From: Calamus simplicifolius
Lineage: Eukaryota > Streptophyta > Magnoliopsida > Arecales > Arecaceae
DNA length: 64,000 nucleotides
Reading direction: 5' to 3'
Assembly (NCBI GenBank): GCA_900491605.1
Contig: UESW01001863.1
Span: 62,001-126,000 of the forward strand
In this document: piece after piece, positions 19,911-30,990 of the stretch
Numbering within the stretch: position 1 is the first letter of the stretch
How the letters are laid out: each line of letters opens with the position of its first letter
Notes under the pieces: generated by a model
Told to the model about the DNA's origin: nothing
Seen by the model: the letters and a program-made list of their open reading frames with translations, nothing else
Database searches by the model: none
Program-made: the position numbers and the translations under genes

Positions 19911-21641
19911 CACAAAAGACAGCATGAGACTAATAATATGACGAGTGGGAACATGTCCTACCAATTTCCTAGAAATCTCTTTGGATGCTGTCGGTGGATA
20001 AAAATGCAAATCCAAGCAGGAACAATTCAAAAATATCATCATATCAACTTCCATTTAAAAAGCGATTTACAGTGGATTCATTGCACCGAGATTTTATAAA
20101 TCCAGTCGGCATGGTCAATTTCTCTTCGTCGGCAGCTGAGCGAGTTCCTAGATTATTCCGTGTGTCCTTGGATTGACACGAAATTCACGATGCCATTTTA
20201 AGTTATCTGTTTGATTCCCTTTGACATGCATGATATGCTTGAATATGACTAAAAAAACTGGGATATGCTTTTTTTTTTTTTTTTTCAGAAGAATAAAAGA
20301 CTTACCATGAACACGCCCGCCGCATTCATTCATGGGATGCGCCTTCCATCGAAAGCTGTGGTGGAGAAAGCGGCATGAGACTTTTGAGCAGATTCTCTGT
20401 CAGATATTTGCTCCTTTGAGAAGTCTCTCGGAAAGATTTCCATGGATTCATGTCCAGCAAATTAAAATATCGCTAGGATATGATACTATTTTCAAACGAT
20501 ATTTCTTTTTTACAAAAAAATCTAACTGTTGCGTTTGATTATTTAGGATACAAGGGTATAGGATCTGAAAGCAAGATCCACCATGTCAAAAGTGGAATCA
20601 TGCATCTAAACTTTTAAATGTCATACCTTTCTCTCAAAATATTTGATTGAGTTTTTTTTTTTTTAAATGAATATTTTTTGAGATCTCTGATGCTATATTT
20701 ACGCTTTAGTCAAGCATCTCTCTTAGTTCAAAAATCTAGCTATACAAAAATTTATTTTTTAATAATTTTTTATTCATCATATTTATTCCGGAAAGATTGT
20801 AATATCACCGAATTAGAAGAGGAATTTGATCCGAATTTTATAAGAGTAAAGCACACTAGTGTAAATAAAAGTGTAATAATTAATTTTCTATCGAATTAAT
20901 AAAAAAATGGGCTAGAGTTTGACTTCCAAAATTTCATTTTTTTCAAGATTCTATCATGAGGTAAACACCGAGCGGGTTGAAAGAATTTTCTCTTCTCCCA
21001 AATTATAGCAATAGTTTGTGCCATGCGTATAGCCATGGAGGCCTTCATATGGGAGCAAGTTCTCTCCTTCCAACCAAAAGAGTATTATTTTCTCCAAAAA
21101 ACCATGAGAGCATTTAACATTTCATGTACACTGGAGCAACCAAATGACGTGAGAAATAAACAGGGTTTCTCATCAATAACATAATTCCTAGCTCTCAGAA
21201 TGCAATACGAATCAGACAATAACCTACTCTTTTCTTTTCTTTTTTTCTTTACATATATTTCTGATCAAGTATGAGTGGTGGCCCCATTGGAAACTTATGC
21301 TTTCATTGACACAAGGGAACTCTCCCATTTCCATTGTTAAAAACCCCAGAAAAGAAGCTACAAACTCACCTTAATATATACCCCTTTAGTATGTTACACC
21401 ATCAATCAAATGCCAATTTTTCCCATAAATAAATTCAGAAACCTCCTACCACCTACTCTATCTTAGTTCTCATCTACAAACCTGAAGTCCATGCAATTCT
21501 AAAGCCTGTAGCTGGAACTCTCCACCCAATAATGCTTCCCTTCCGAAGAACTCAGCTCAGCCACATACCAATGGCTGACAGTAAGTAGAAAGCTTTGCAA
21601 CCAATTAACCTTGGCTGTGGTGGAAGTGGAAATGGAGTTAG
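19911..21641. other. No gene recognised
   Basis: Mixed-composition sequence beyond the Tat element. The short frame at 20,332-20,538 (MGCAFHRKLWWRKRHETF) and the segment near 20,090-20,170 are not recognised. Poly-T runs lie at about 20,268-20,285 and 20,652-20,664. The part nearest 21,641 would hold the 3' UTR of the DVL-like gene. Confidence 0.4.
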
Positions 21642-21755
21642 CTAGTGACTGTTATTACGCCAGCACACAAGCATGGTAATGCATGCCCTCATGATGTACA
21701 ACTTCCCCTTCTGCTGCCTCACCATCCTCCTCCATCTCTCCAGCCTCTGCCCCAT
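21642..21755 (-). CDS. DVL/RTFL (DEVIL/ROTUNDIFOLIA-like) small peptide
   Basis: A 37-residue peptide: MGQRLERWRRM, VRQQKG, then KLYIMRACITMLVCWRNNSH. The core KLYIMRACITMLVCW matches the DVL domain pattern (basic stretch, x-YIxRxCxxMLxCW) of the plant-specific DEVIL/ROTUNDIFOLIA-LIKE family, small membrane-associated peptides that restrict cell proliferation along organ axes when overexpressed. A TAG lies immediately upstream in frame (21761-21759), so translation must begin at this ATG. At 37 residues it is short for the family and lacks the long variable N-terminus; an upstream exon cannot be ruled out, but DVL genes usually lack introns. A TATA box lies 82 bp upstream, and the frame is intact. 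Expression is not shown by sequence. Confidence 0.78.
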   Translation of the reverse strand: MGQRLERWRRMVRQQKGKLYIMRACITMLVCWRNNSH

Positions 21756-21836
21756 AATCTATGACAAAACTCTCTTCGATCGGTCTCCACCTCACTAAAC
21801 TTCGTGGAGATAACTAGACATCCATGGAGAGAAAGA

Positions 21837-21847
21837 CATATTTATAG
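21837..21847 (-). promoter_or_regulatory. TATA box of the DVL-like gene
   Basis: CTATAAATATG on the minus strand, 82 bp before the ATG. A transcription start near 21,812 would give a 5' leader of roughly 55 bases. The GA/CT tract at 21,931-21,966 lies a further 85 bp upstream, a common arrangement in plant core promoters. Confidence 0.55.
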
Positions 21848-21930
21848 AGAGAAAGGCCCCTTTAGATCACCTGGCTTCCCTTTCGCTGAAGGCAGAAAGA
21901 AGAATATTCCATCCATAGTGGAGTTTAGCC

Positions 21931-21932
21931 CC

Positions 21933-21966
<34 letters not shown>
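21931..21966. repeat. C-run followed by (CT)n microsatellite
   Basis: About 14 C residues run into about 12 CT units. It is a GA-repeat on the strand of the DVL-like gene and lies in its proximal promoter. Such tracts are length-variable. Confidence 0.9.
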
Positions 21967-22532
21967 AGCCGGAGCAAGGGGGTCCCTTGGCCCGTGTCCC
22001 TGGTCACCGTCTTCACGTGCCACCTGCCCCCATCCCTCTGCGTTGCAGCTTGACTAGATACTGACTGCATGAGAGCCTCGGCCCCCACACGTGCGAGATG
22101 TGTCACGCCAGCAGCTTCTCATATTGACTCATGTCGGCTTCGGCCCCACTTAGTGCAAGCGTGTGGGTACCCAGCCTCGTGTCTACCATCACGGTGCCTC
22201 GTGGCCTTGTCTCAGAGAGGCCATTGATATGACGAGGAAACGACGCTGGGCCACGCTTGATATTATCGGCCAACGTAACGCACGTCTGAGATAAGATAAG
22301 AAAACCAGCTGTGGCTGGGGTTTGGCTAGATGTTCTCGTCCAATTAACGTTGGCGATTGCGTACGGGCTGGCTTATTCTTGAGGAGCCTATTCTGGCGCA
22401 AATCCGAAAAGGGGACAGAAAAGGACCACTCAAGGGCAGAGGCAGTTCCAAGTCGTAGAAAGAAAGAGAAGTTTATTGGGTTGGTGCAGGACATGATTGA
22501 AAATGCAACGGTGCCGGTTCCAAGAGCTTGAT
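21967..22532. other. Upstream region, no gene seen
   Basis: Moderately GC-rich unique-looking sequence between the DVL-like promoter and the chromovirus insertion. It may include distal promoter of the DVL-like gene. No coding exon is recognised. The last five bases (TTGAT, 22528-22532) are the left target duplication of the next element. Confidence 0.4.
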
Positions 22533-22721
22533 TGTAACCCCCAGCATTTATTTAAGGACAATTTATTATGACATTTAGGTTCTTAGAATGACGCTTGGAT
22601 TTTCGAGTCCTTGCGTGTCTGATAATTTTTCATATCCCTGATCCGAAAAGTTATGATCAGTGACTCTCTCTTGGACCGAGAGACACACTTCGTTCGAATG
22701 TAAGGCCAGGATCACCTTCGC

Positions 22722-23033
22722 ATGAGAAAGAGAAGGTTTGCACTGGTCTCTAGCAGCGATGGAGAGGAGGAACCAACGCTAGAGGACGCGACGCCGAAAG
22801 GGCTGGTGCTTAGGATTTCTGGTAAAGGAAAGCGGAAGAAGTGGCACTACCGATCCTTTGAATACGAAGGAAACATGATTGAGCTAGAGGATCCGATGCT
22901 CCTAACTCCTAAGGATTGGAAGCAGAAGCCTTATGTTGCGATTATCAAGGACATAACTCAAGAAATGTTGATGAGCCTAAAAGATCGGATGGTAGATTTG
23001 CGTATTGATGTAAGTAAGTCTATTTATAATTAA
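22722..23033 (+). CDS. BAH-domain-like exon inside the left LTR
   Basis: Open frame of 103 residues. It begins with a basic/acidic stretch (RKRRFALVSSSDGEEEPT). A segment resembling the first strands of a BAH (bromo-adjacent homology) domain follows: KKWHYRSFEYEGNMIELEDP, then KQKPYVAIIKDITQ. BAH domains of plant chromatin proteins share the pattern Y-x-SF-x-Y-x-G, L-x-D-x-VxL and PYVAxIxxI. Similarity stops after KDITQ, and a strong splice-donor-like GTAAGTAAG follows at 23,010. This looks like a host exon captured by the retrotransposon. A TAA sits seven codons upstream in frame; the right LTR has CAA there. The right-LTR copy differs at 7 sites over the first ~245 bases, 6 of them silent. 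The BAH call is by pattern only and could be wrong; that it is open in both LTRs is direct. Confidence 0.5.
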   Translation: MRKRRFALVSSSDGEEEPTLEDATPKGLVLRISGKGKRKKWHYRSFEYEGNMIELEDPMLLTPKDWKQKPYVAIIKDITQEMLMSLKDRMVDLRIDVSKSIYN

Positions 23034-23924
23034 TAAGTTATAACTCATGGTTTTATAGTTTGCACGTATATTATGAGATAAGAAAAACGGAAGTTTATTT
23101 GGTTTGATTATTTTGAAGGGTACCATAAATCTACATATGAGCATTTATTATGACTAGCATTTTTTATGACTATAGTAGCTGATAATATTTTGAAAGAAAT
23201 AGTTTCTTAGTGTATTTGCAAAAATATAAATTCTTTGATTTGCAAAATATGTTGGGATGACCATATGCATTTGCTAATAATGTACAAACCACTGTATATG
23301 TAATATGAGAAATTGATGCATGATGAGTGACATACAAGTATGATGATAACATTGCGATAGACTAGTATGTGTCGCCGCGGTTCTCATTTGGCCTCACACA
23401 TCTGTAGGGTGTGTTCTGTTTGAGTATGTATGGCCTCACACATCTAGAGGATGTATTCTGATTAATTTGTAGGGCCATGGGACACATACGAAAATAATAA
23501 TTACATAAATAATGGATTTGTTTACATTATATAATCTGGTATTTATTGCATAATCTAGTAAGTAAGCCAAATATAATAATTTCATAAATTATGTAATTGA
23601 TAAATTGTTGTATTTATAGTTTTATGCATACTTATGAAATGGAGTTTTATTGATTATTTTGGAAATTAGAAAAAAATTGTACCATGATTCTATAATTGAA
23701 TATTTGCTATAATAGCTGGTAATATTTGCAAAGTAATGGCTTATTATGTTTATGCCAAATATGATGATTATGATTATTTTAACTTTGCAAAGTGAATTGG
23801 TACTATTGATATATTATATGCAATGGCTAAGAATGTACAAACTACTATTTATGTGATATAAAAAGATTATGCTTATGATGATGCATGATATGTGATATGC
23901 ACATATAATGATGACCCAGAATTA

Positions 23925-24960
23925 TATTTATATATGTCGCCGCGATTCTCCTTTGATATGGCATGTGGAGGCCACGCACATCTAGAGAATGTGTGCTGAT
24001 TGATATGGCATGTGGAGGCCACGCACATCTAGAGGATGTGGGCAGATTGATGGAGGCATTGTAGGGCCGTGGGATACATATGATATAATATAACAATGAT
24101 TAAATATAAACAGTGGATTTGAATTATATTTATATGTGTCACCGCGGTTCTCCTTTGATATGGCATGTGGAGGCCACGCACATCTAGAGGATGTGTGCTG
24201 ATTGATATGGCATGTGAAGGTCACGCACATCTAGAGGATGTGTGCTGATTGATGGAGGCATTGCAGGGCCGTGGGACACATATGATATAATATGATAATG
24301 ATTAAATATAAACAGTGGATTTGAATTATATTTATATGTGTCGCCGCGGTTCTCCTTTGATATGGCATGTGGAGGCCACTCACATCTAGAGGATGTATGC
24401 TGATTGATATGGCATGTGGAGGCCACGCACATCTAGAGGATGTGTGCTGATTGATATGGCATGTGGAGGCCATGCACATTTAGAGGATGTGTGCTGATTG
24501 ATGGAGGCATTGCAGGGCCGTGGGACACATATGATATAATATGACAATGATTAAATATAAACAGTGGATTTGAATTATATTTATATGTGTCGCCGTGGTT
24601 CTCCTTTGATATGGCATGTGGAGGCCACGCACATCTAGAGGATGTGTGCTGATTGATATGGCATGTGGAGGCCACGCACATCTAGAGGATGTGTGCAGAT
24701 TGATGGAGGCATTGCAGGACCGTGGGACACATATGATATAATATGACAATGATTAAATATAAATAGTGGATTTGAATTATATTTATATGTGTCGCCGCGG
24801 TTCTCCTTTGATATGGCATGTGGAGGCCACGCACATCTAGAGGATGTGTGCTGATTGATATGGCATGTGGAGGCCACGCACATCTAGAGAATGTGTGCAG
24901 ATTGATGGAGGCATTGCAGGGCCGTGGGACACATATGATATAATATGATAATGATTAAAT
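23925..24960. repeat. Hierarchical 202/47-bp minisatellite, left LTR
   Basis: About five copies of a 202-bp unit, each with a GTGTCGCCGCGGTTCTCC start, two 47-bp subunits (GATATGGCATGTGGAGGCCA, CGCACATCTAGAGGATGTGTG), then GATGGAGGCATTGCAGGGCC and an AT-rich tail. One unit has three subunits (249 bp). An older, shorter relative lies at 23,370-23,490. Antisense frames through the array are by-products; 202 is not a multiple of three. Confidence 0.92.
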
Positions 24961-25475
24961 ATAAAAGTGGATTTGTTTACAATGCATATTATGGTATTTT
25001 TTTTATAAGCTTCCATGATTATTTTGACTTAATGATATGCATGATTATGATAGCATGTTAATTAAATTGAAAGTTTCTATGAAAATTATGACTTGATAAT
25101 ATCTTGATAAATAAGATGATATATGACTATTTTATGTCATTATTATAGGCTTACTTATTGAGTGTGAGCTCATGTAAATCTCACAATATTTTTAGAGCCT
25201 TGGGATTGAAGATGAAATTATGGGATAGATGGAGCTTCAGTTAAATAAAATAGTTCCATAGTGTTGATGTAACCCCAGTAATATTTGTGTGTAGGGCTTG
25301 TAGCCCAAAACTTATATTAGTGGTTTGTAATAAAGTATGGATTTGGATTGACTTATTACACTTATTGCCTTATAATGATCGATGTGTAAATTTTGGGATG
25401 CCTTGCATGCCTGGCATGCGGCGGGTTGTTACCCTAGCTCAAACTTTTTTTGGGTTCGGGGCGTGATAGCTTTTA

Positions 25476-25488
25476 TGGTATCATAGCC
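25476..25488 (+). other. Chromovirus primer-binding site
   Basis: TGGTATCATAGCC, one base from the TGGTATCAGAGCC complement of initiator tRNA-Met, 7 bases after the left LTR end. Confidence 0.8.
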
Positions 25489-28199
25489 TAGGTTATGACC
25501 TTAGGGATACATGCATGATGACACTCTAGGCAAAATACTAGGATGATATTGAGACAATTTTGACTTTAAAGGAATTTCAGGAATTATGCTTTGGAAGCTT
25601 GAAATTTAAAGTTTATCAAGATATTAATTGAATTACAAATTTGATAGAAATTAAGAATGAACCATCGCAAGCCAATGATATTATGTGGGCTCCCTGGCTG
25701 GTAGCCTTGATCAGTGGGGAGGTCAAGGGGCTTCTAGAGGTTTTAGCTTCATCAAACTTGTTGGAAATGACTCGTAGCTGTTTCAGACCTTTAAATAATA
25801 TAGGAGATGAAACTTTAATTGGATATGCAATAAAAGACAGATGAATATATGGAATATAATATAGTAGTTGAAAATTTCAATTGATGACTAATATAACTAA
25901 ACACCATTATATCCATATTGCAATTGAGTGCGATATGTGGATTTTGAGGTATTAAATCTGAATTGAAATGTGGATGTATAAAATAAATTTTTATTGTTGA
26001 TATTGTAAGATAAGATTATGAGCTAATCTGTCGGTTATAGAGATGATTAATATTGATGATATTTTAGTAATGAAATAGTTATCTACATGTTTTTGATCAA
26101 TTACAATTGAGTACTTTCTGAATTTGAGTCTGGATGGATAAGTATATATAGTAAATTTTACTAAGAGAACTTTTATTATGGATATTATATGTTCAAAACT
26201 GATTGTTACTTTGCTAGATATGCAGATGGTTGATACTGATGTTAATGAAATAGTTGACTGCATATTATATCTTGATGGACCATTTAGGAAGAATATAAAA
26301 TTTTAAATTCTGAGACAATTACTGTTTAAGTTTTTGAGAGCAGTAGACTCTATTAATCTTTAGAACTGATTTTGGCTATAAATGATCAAATATTTTGATG
26401 GTAGAAAGTGAAAGATTTTAGCAGTAATAAGAATAAGATAAACTTCACTGATAAAGAATTTCATGGGAATTTTATCTGTTAATAGATTTCTAAATCAAGA
26501 TATCTATTCATTAATTTATCGTGCATATTTATTGTACCTTTCTTCATAATTCATATGTAGATATCTTTCTCCAGGATGGATAAATTATCAATCAGCCATA
26601 AGTGGCATAATTATTGTCAAAAAATAGGAGGGAGATGATTTTATTTTTGATTATTATCAGTTATGGATTATGGTTAAGGGTACATCTACTATCACTTTCA
26701 AGTCATAGAGAGATTACTATAATTTCAAATTATGTCTTTCGGATGGTAAGTGCATTTCAATCTTTATTGACCTTATAAGTCTTATATCCATCTGAGCTAG
26801 ATTAGTGAAGTCACTTTGAGATATTTGAAGGGTTTAAATTAGTTGGTCATGTTATGGCATGAGACATTGCATAATCTATAGATGATTTTGATAATCATTG
26901 GTAACGAAATAATCGATTCAAAAATTTGAATCATTTAAATTGCATTATTTATTGAGGATATACTGACCTATTCATGAGAAATTGATTGGTTATGGTGGTA
27001 TTATTGATAATTATGAAGGAGATAAATTAATCATACTGATGATTAATGATGGCACTATTATTCAAAGAAATTAAATTAGTTGATTATGATAATTATGAAA
27101 AATATCCTAAATGATTGGCATAATGTTCATTGATGTTAGCTTGAAGTATTCAAGAGTGAAACCTAGTATGTTATGATGATTGAAATAAGTGTCGTAATGC
27201 TTAATGGCACATTCAACTATTCAAGAGTTGAGAGAGCATTAGAAGAAAACTATCTTATATCTAATTCACAAGAATTTAGAACTGTCTTATCGAGGAATTA
27301 AGAGTACCTGATGTGTTACTAACCTTAAGAATGGATGACATAATACATATGATGGACCCTATGATATTTATGATGATTGTGTTGTGAGAAGTTAAGGTAT
27401 TTTAAAAAAAAAAGATGACAAGAAATAAATACTTCTTAAGGAATTTAATTTTATTTGATAGAAAGATTAAATTAATTTTGAAAGTTAGACATGTCATTTG
27501 GGTACTTGGGAATGAAATAAAAGTTTGCTAGTGAGTATCTTTAATGGTACAAAATTTGTGGACATTTAATTTCGAGGATAAAATTTTAGCGGGATAAAAT
27601 GTTAATATTTGTTTTTAGTTTAATGGTAAACTGCGTAAATTGAGTCTGAACCCATTTGTCTCACTCTCCTAATTCGATGATGTCTTCATAAAGCTTTATG
27701 GATTAAGCTGAATTTCTGTCCAGCCTCCCACCCTCAAATAGATAGATAATTTGCAGGAACCAATTAGATTTTAGATGATATACTGCAAGCTTGTGTAATG
27801 GATTTTGGAGGTGCTTGGCATAAATTTTTTACCTTTAGTGAAATTGCTTATTTTATTGATTACCAAGCCAATATTCAAATGGATTCATTTCAATTGTCTA
27901 TGATATAAGGTGTAGATTCCCTTCATATTGAGATGAGATGAGAGAGAAAATTTTGGTTACTGAGCTGGTTTAACAACTATGAAAAGTATAACAACTATGA
28001 AAAGTATCGTTAATTAAAGCAGCTTCATGTAGCTCAGAGTTAATAGAAAAGTTATGTTGATGTTAAAAAGAAAGATTTAAAATTCAGGTTGAAGATCATT
28101 TGGAAGTTTTACTAACCAATGATGTGATGAGATTGGTGTTATAGGTGATTTGAGCCACAATACATTGGGCCATTTGAGATTTCGATCAAAATAAAGGAG
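25489..28199 (+). other. Degenerate interior of the chromovirus
   Basis: AT-rich sequence with no recognisable gag, protease or RT. At 27,569-27,600 it reads ACATTTAATTTCGAGGATAA followed by AATTTTAGCGGGATAAAATG, resembling a second chromovirus polypurine-tract region followed by TGTTAATATT. The interior may therefore be a patchwork of two related elements. The open frame at 25,641-25,844 is not recognised. Confidence 0.45.
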
Positions 28200-28445
28200 G
28201 TGGCTTATAGCTTAGCACTGCGTTCATTACTCTTTGGGGTGTTCAATGTGTTTCATATCTTTATGACTGAGGATGTATATTTCAAACCCCCGTTATGTGT
28301 TAGAACTTGAACCAATTTAGCATAAGAAAGTATTGACCTATGAAGATCATCTTATGCACATGGTGGACCGCAAGGATCAAGTTCTGAGATTGTGTAGTGT
28401 TCCTTATGTCAAAGTTCAAGAGGGAGACTATTTGGGAGCTATAAA
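28200..28445 (+). pseudogene. Chromovirus integrase C-terminal remnant
   Basis: One frame reads YVLELEPI, stop, HKKVLTYEDHLMHMVDRKDQ, then VLRLCSVPYVKVQ (28,293-28,430). This matches the end of Tekay/Del integrases, where LTYEExPVxILDRKxxVLRxxxIPxVKVxW precedes the chromodomain. Upstream, LLFGVFNVFHIFMTED recalls the usual GVHNVFHVSML motif in another frame. The chromodomain itself is not recognisable. The single TAG is one C-to-T from CAG. This fragment assigns the element to the chromoviruses. Confidence 0.75.
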
Positions 28446-28589
28446 AAAATTAATATTTAATTGTATCTTACTATAGAGTATCGATGACTATTGACTTTTG
28501 AATGAACTTTAGTTGATTATGAGATAGAAAATTTGGATTCTATATTCTATTGGATGTGTATCAATTTCGAGGCCAAAATTTTTATAAGA

Positions 28590-28598
28590 GGGGGAGAA
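28590..28598 (+). other. Polypurine tract
   Basis: GGGGGAGAA directly before the right LTR's TGTAACC; the plus-strand primer site for reverse transcription. Confidence 0.8.
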
Positions 28599-28752
28599 TG
28601 TAACCCCCCAGCATTTATTTAAGGACACCTGCCATCTAGAGTTTATTATGACATTTAGGTTCCCAGAATGACGCTTGGATTTTCGAGTCCTTGCGTGTCT
28701 GATGGTTTTCCGATATCCCTGATCCGAGGCGTCACCTGGGGGATTAAAAGTT

Positions 28753-29121
28753 ATGATCTGTGACTCCCTCTTGGACCGGGGGACACACTTCGTTCGAACG
28801 CAAGGCCAGGACCACCTTCGCATGAGAAAGAGAAGGTTTGCACTGGTATCTAGCAGCGATGGAGAGGAGGAACCAACGCTAGAGGATGCGACGCCGAAAG
28901 GGCTGGTGCTTAGGATTTCTGGTAAAGGGAAGCGGAAGAAGTGGCACTACCGGTCCTTTGAATATGAAGGAAACATGATTGAGCTAGAGGATCCGGTGCT
29001 CCTGACTCCTAAGGATTGGAAGCAGAAGCCTTATGTTGCGATTATCAAGGACATAACTCAAGAAATGTTGATGAGGCCACAAGATCGGATGGTACCATTT
29101 GAGATTTGTGTATTGATGTAA
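28753..29121 (+). CDS. BAH-domain-like exon inside the right LTR
   Basis: The same exon-like sequence as at 22,722, here open further upstream (ATG at 28753; the ATG homologous to the left copy is at 28822). Up to KDITQEMLM the two copies differ by one residue (V here against M in LEDP-V/M-LL). After that they diverge through a small indel, consistent with the real exon ending near KDITQ. The same GTAAGTAAG follows at 29,118-29,126. It lies about 220 bp inside the LTR start, in U3, so it would be transcribed only from upstream or from the opposite LTR's readthrough. Function, if any, is unknown. Confidence 0.5.
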   Translation: MICDSLLDRGTHFVRTQGQDHLRMRKRRFALVSSSDGEEEPTLEDATPKGLVLRISGKGKRKKWHYRSFEYEGNMIELEDPVLLTPKDWKQKPYVAIIKDITQEMLMRPQDRMVPFEICVLM

Positions 29122-29984
29122 GTAAGTCTATTTATAATTAATAAGTTATAACTCATGGTTTTATAGTTTGCAAGTATATTATGAGATAAGGAAAATGGAA
29201 GTTTAGTTGGTTTGATTATTTTGAATGGTACCATAAATCTACATATGAGCATTTATTATGACTATAGTAGCTGATAATATTTTGAAAGAAATAGTTTCTT
29301 AGTGTATTTGCAAAAATATAAATTCTTTGATTTGCAAAATATGTTGGGATGACCATATGCATTTGCTAATAATGTACAAACCACTGTATATGTAATATGA
29401 GAAATTGATGCATGATGAGTGACATACAAGTATGATGATAACATTGCGATAGACTAGTATGTGTCGCCGCGGTTCTCATTTGGCCTCACACATCTGTAGG
29501 GTGTCTTCTGTTTGAGTATGTATGGCCTCACACATCTAGAGGATGTGTTCTGATTAATTTGTAGGGCCATGGGACACATACGAAAATAATAATTACATAA
29601 ATAGTGGGTTTGTTTACATTACATAATCTGGTATTTATTGCATAATCTAGTAAGTAAGCCAAATATAATAATTTCATAAATTATGTAATTGATAAATTGT
29701 TGTATTTATAGTTTTATGCATACTTATGAAATGGAGTTTTATTGATTATTTTAGAAATTAGAAAAAAATTGTACCATGATTCTATAATTGAATATTTGCT
29801 ATAATAGCTGGTAATATTTGCAAAGTAATGGCTTATTATGTTTATGCCAAATATGATGATTATGATTATTTTAACTTTGCAAAGTGAATTGGTACTATTG
29901 ATATATTATATGCAATGGCTAAGAATGTACAAATCACTGTTTATGTGATATAAAAAGATTATGCTTATGATGATGCATGATATG

Positions 29985-30990
29985 TGATATGCACATATAA
30001 TGATGACCCTGAATTATATTTATATGTGTCGCCGCGGTTCTCCTTTGATATGGCATGTGGAAGCCACGCACATCTAGAGGATGTGTGCTGATTGATATGG
30101 CATGTGAAGGCCACACACATCTAGAGGATATGGGCAGATTGATGGAGGCATTGCAGGGCCGTGGAACACATATGATATAATATAACAATGATTAAATATA
30201 AACAGTGGATTTGAATTATATTTATATGTGTCACCGCGGTTCTCCTTTGATATGGCATGTGGAGGCCACGCACATCTAGAGGATGTGTGCTGATTGATAT
30301 GGCATGTGGAGGTGTGTGCTGATTGATGGAGGCATTGTAGGACCGTGGGACACATATGATATAATATGACAATGATTAAATATAAATAGTGGATTTGAAT
30401 TATATTTATATGTGTTGCTGCGGTTCTCCTTTGATATGGCATGTGGAGGCCTCGCACATCTAGAGGATGTGTGCTGATTGATATGGCATGTGGAGGTCAC
30501 GCACATCTAGAGGATGTGTGCTGATTGATGGAGGCATTGCAGGGCCGTGGGACACATATGATATAATATGACAATGATTAAATATAAACAGTGGATTTGA
30601 ATTATATTTATATGTGTCGCCGCAGTTCTCCTTTGATATGGCATGTGAAGGCCACGTACATCTAGAGGATGTGTGCTGATTGATATGGCATGCGGAGGCC
30701 ACGCACATCTAGAGGATGTGTGCAGATTGATGGAGGCATTGCAGGGCCGTGGGACACATATGATATAATATGATAATGATTAAATATAAATAGTGGATTT
30801 GAATTATATTTATATGTGTCACCGCGGTTCTCCTTTGATATGGCATGTGGAGGCCACGCACATCTAGAGGATGTGTGCTGATTGATATGGCATGTGGAGG
30901 CCACGCACATCTAGAGGATGTGTGCAGATTGATGGAGGCATTGCAGGGCCGTGGGACACATATAATATAATATGACAATGATTAAATATA
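29985..30990. repeat. Hierarchical 202/47-bp minisatellite, right LTR
   Basis: Counterpart of the array in the left LTR with about five 202-bp units, but a different arrangement: one unit (about 30,290-30,330) has lost most of its second 47-bp subunit and no unit has three. So the arrays changed copy structure after insertion. Confidence 0.92.

Larger units (their letters stand above)
22533..25468 (+). repeat. Left LTR of the Tekay-like element
   Basis: TGTAACCCCCAGCATTTATT ... GGGGCGTGATA. It lacks about 50 bases near its start that the right LTR has (28,627-28,640 and 28,727-28,746 regions), and its terminal CA is TA. A polyadenylation-type AATAAAG lies near 25,329. Confidence 0.92.

Noticed and set aside
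20332..20538. Short frame starting MGCAFHRKLWWRKR, considered as a LINE or gene fragment
   Set aside because: No reverse transcriptase or endonuclease motif nearby.
23845..30978. Series of similar 82-89-codon minus-strand frames repeated every 202 bp
   Set aside because: They are read-throughs of the LTR minisatellite; the frame does not carry on from unit to unit.
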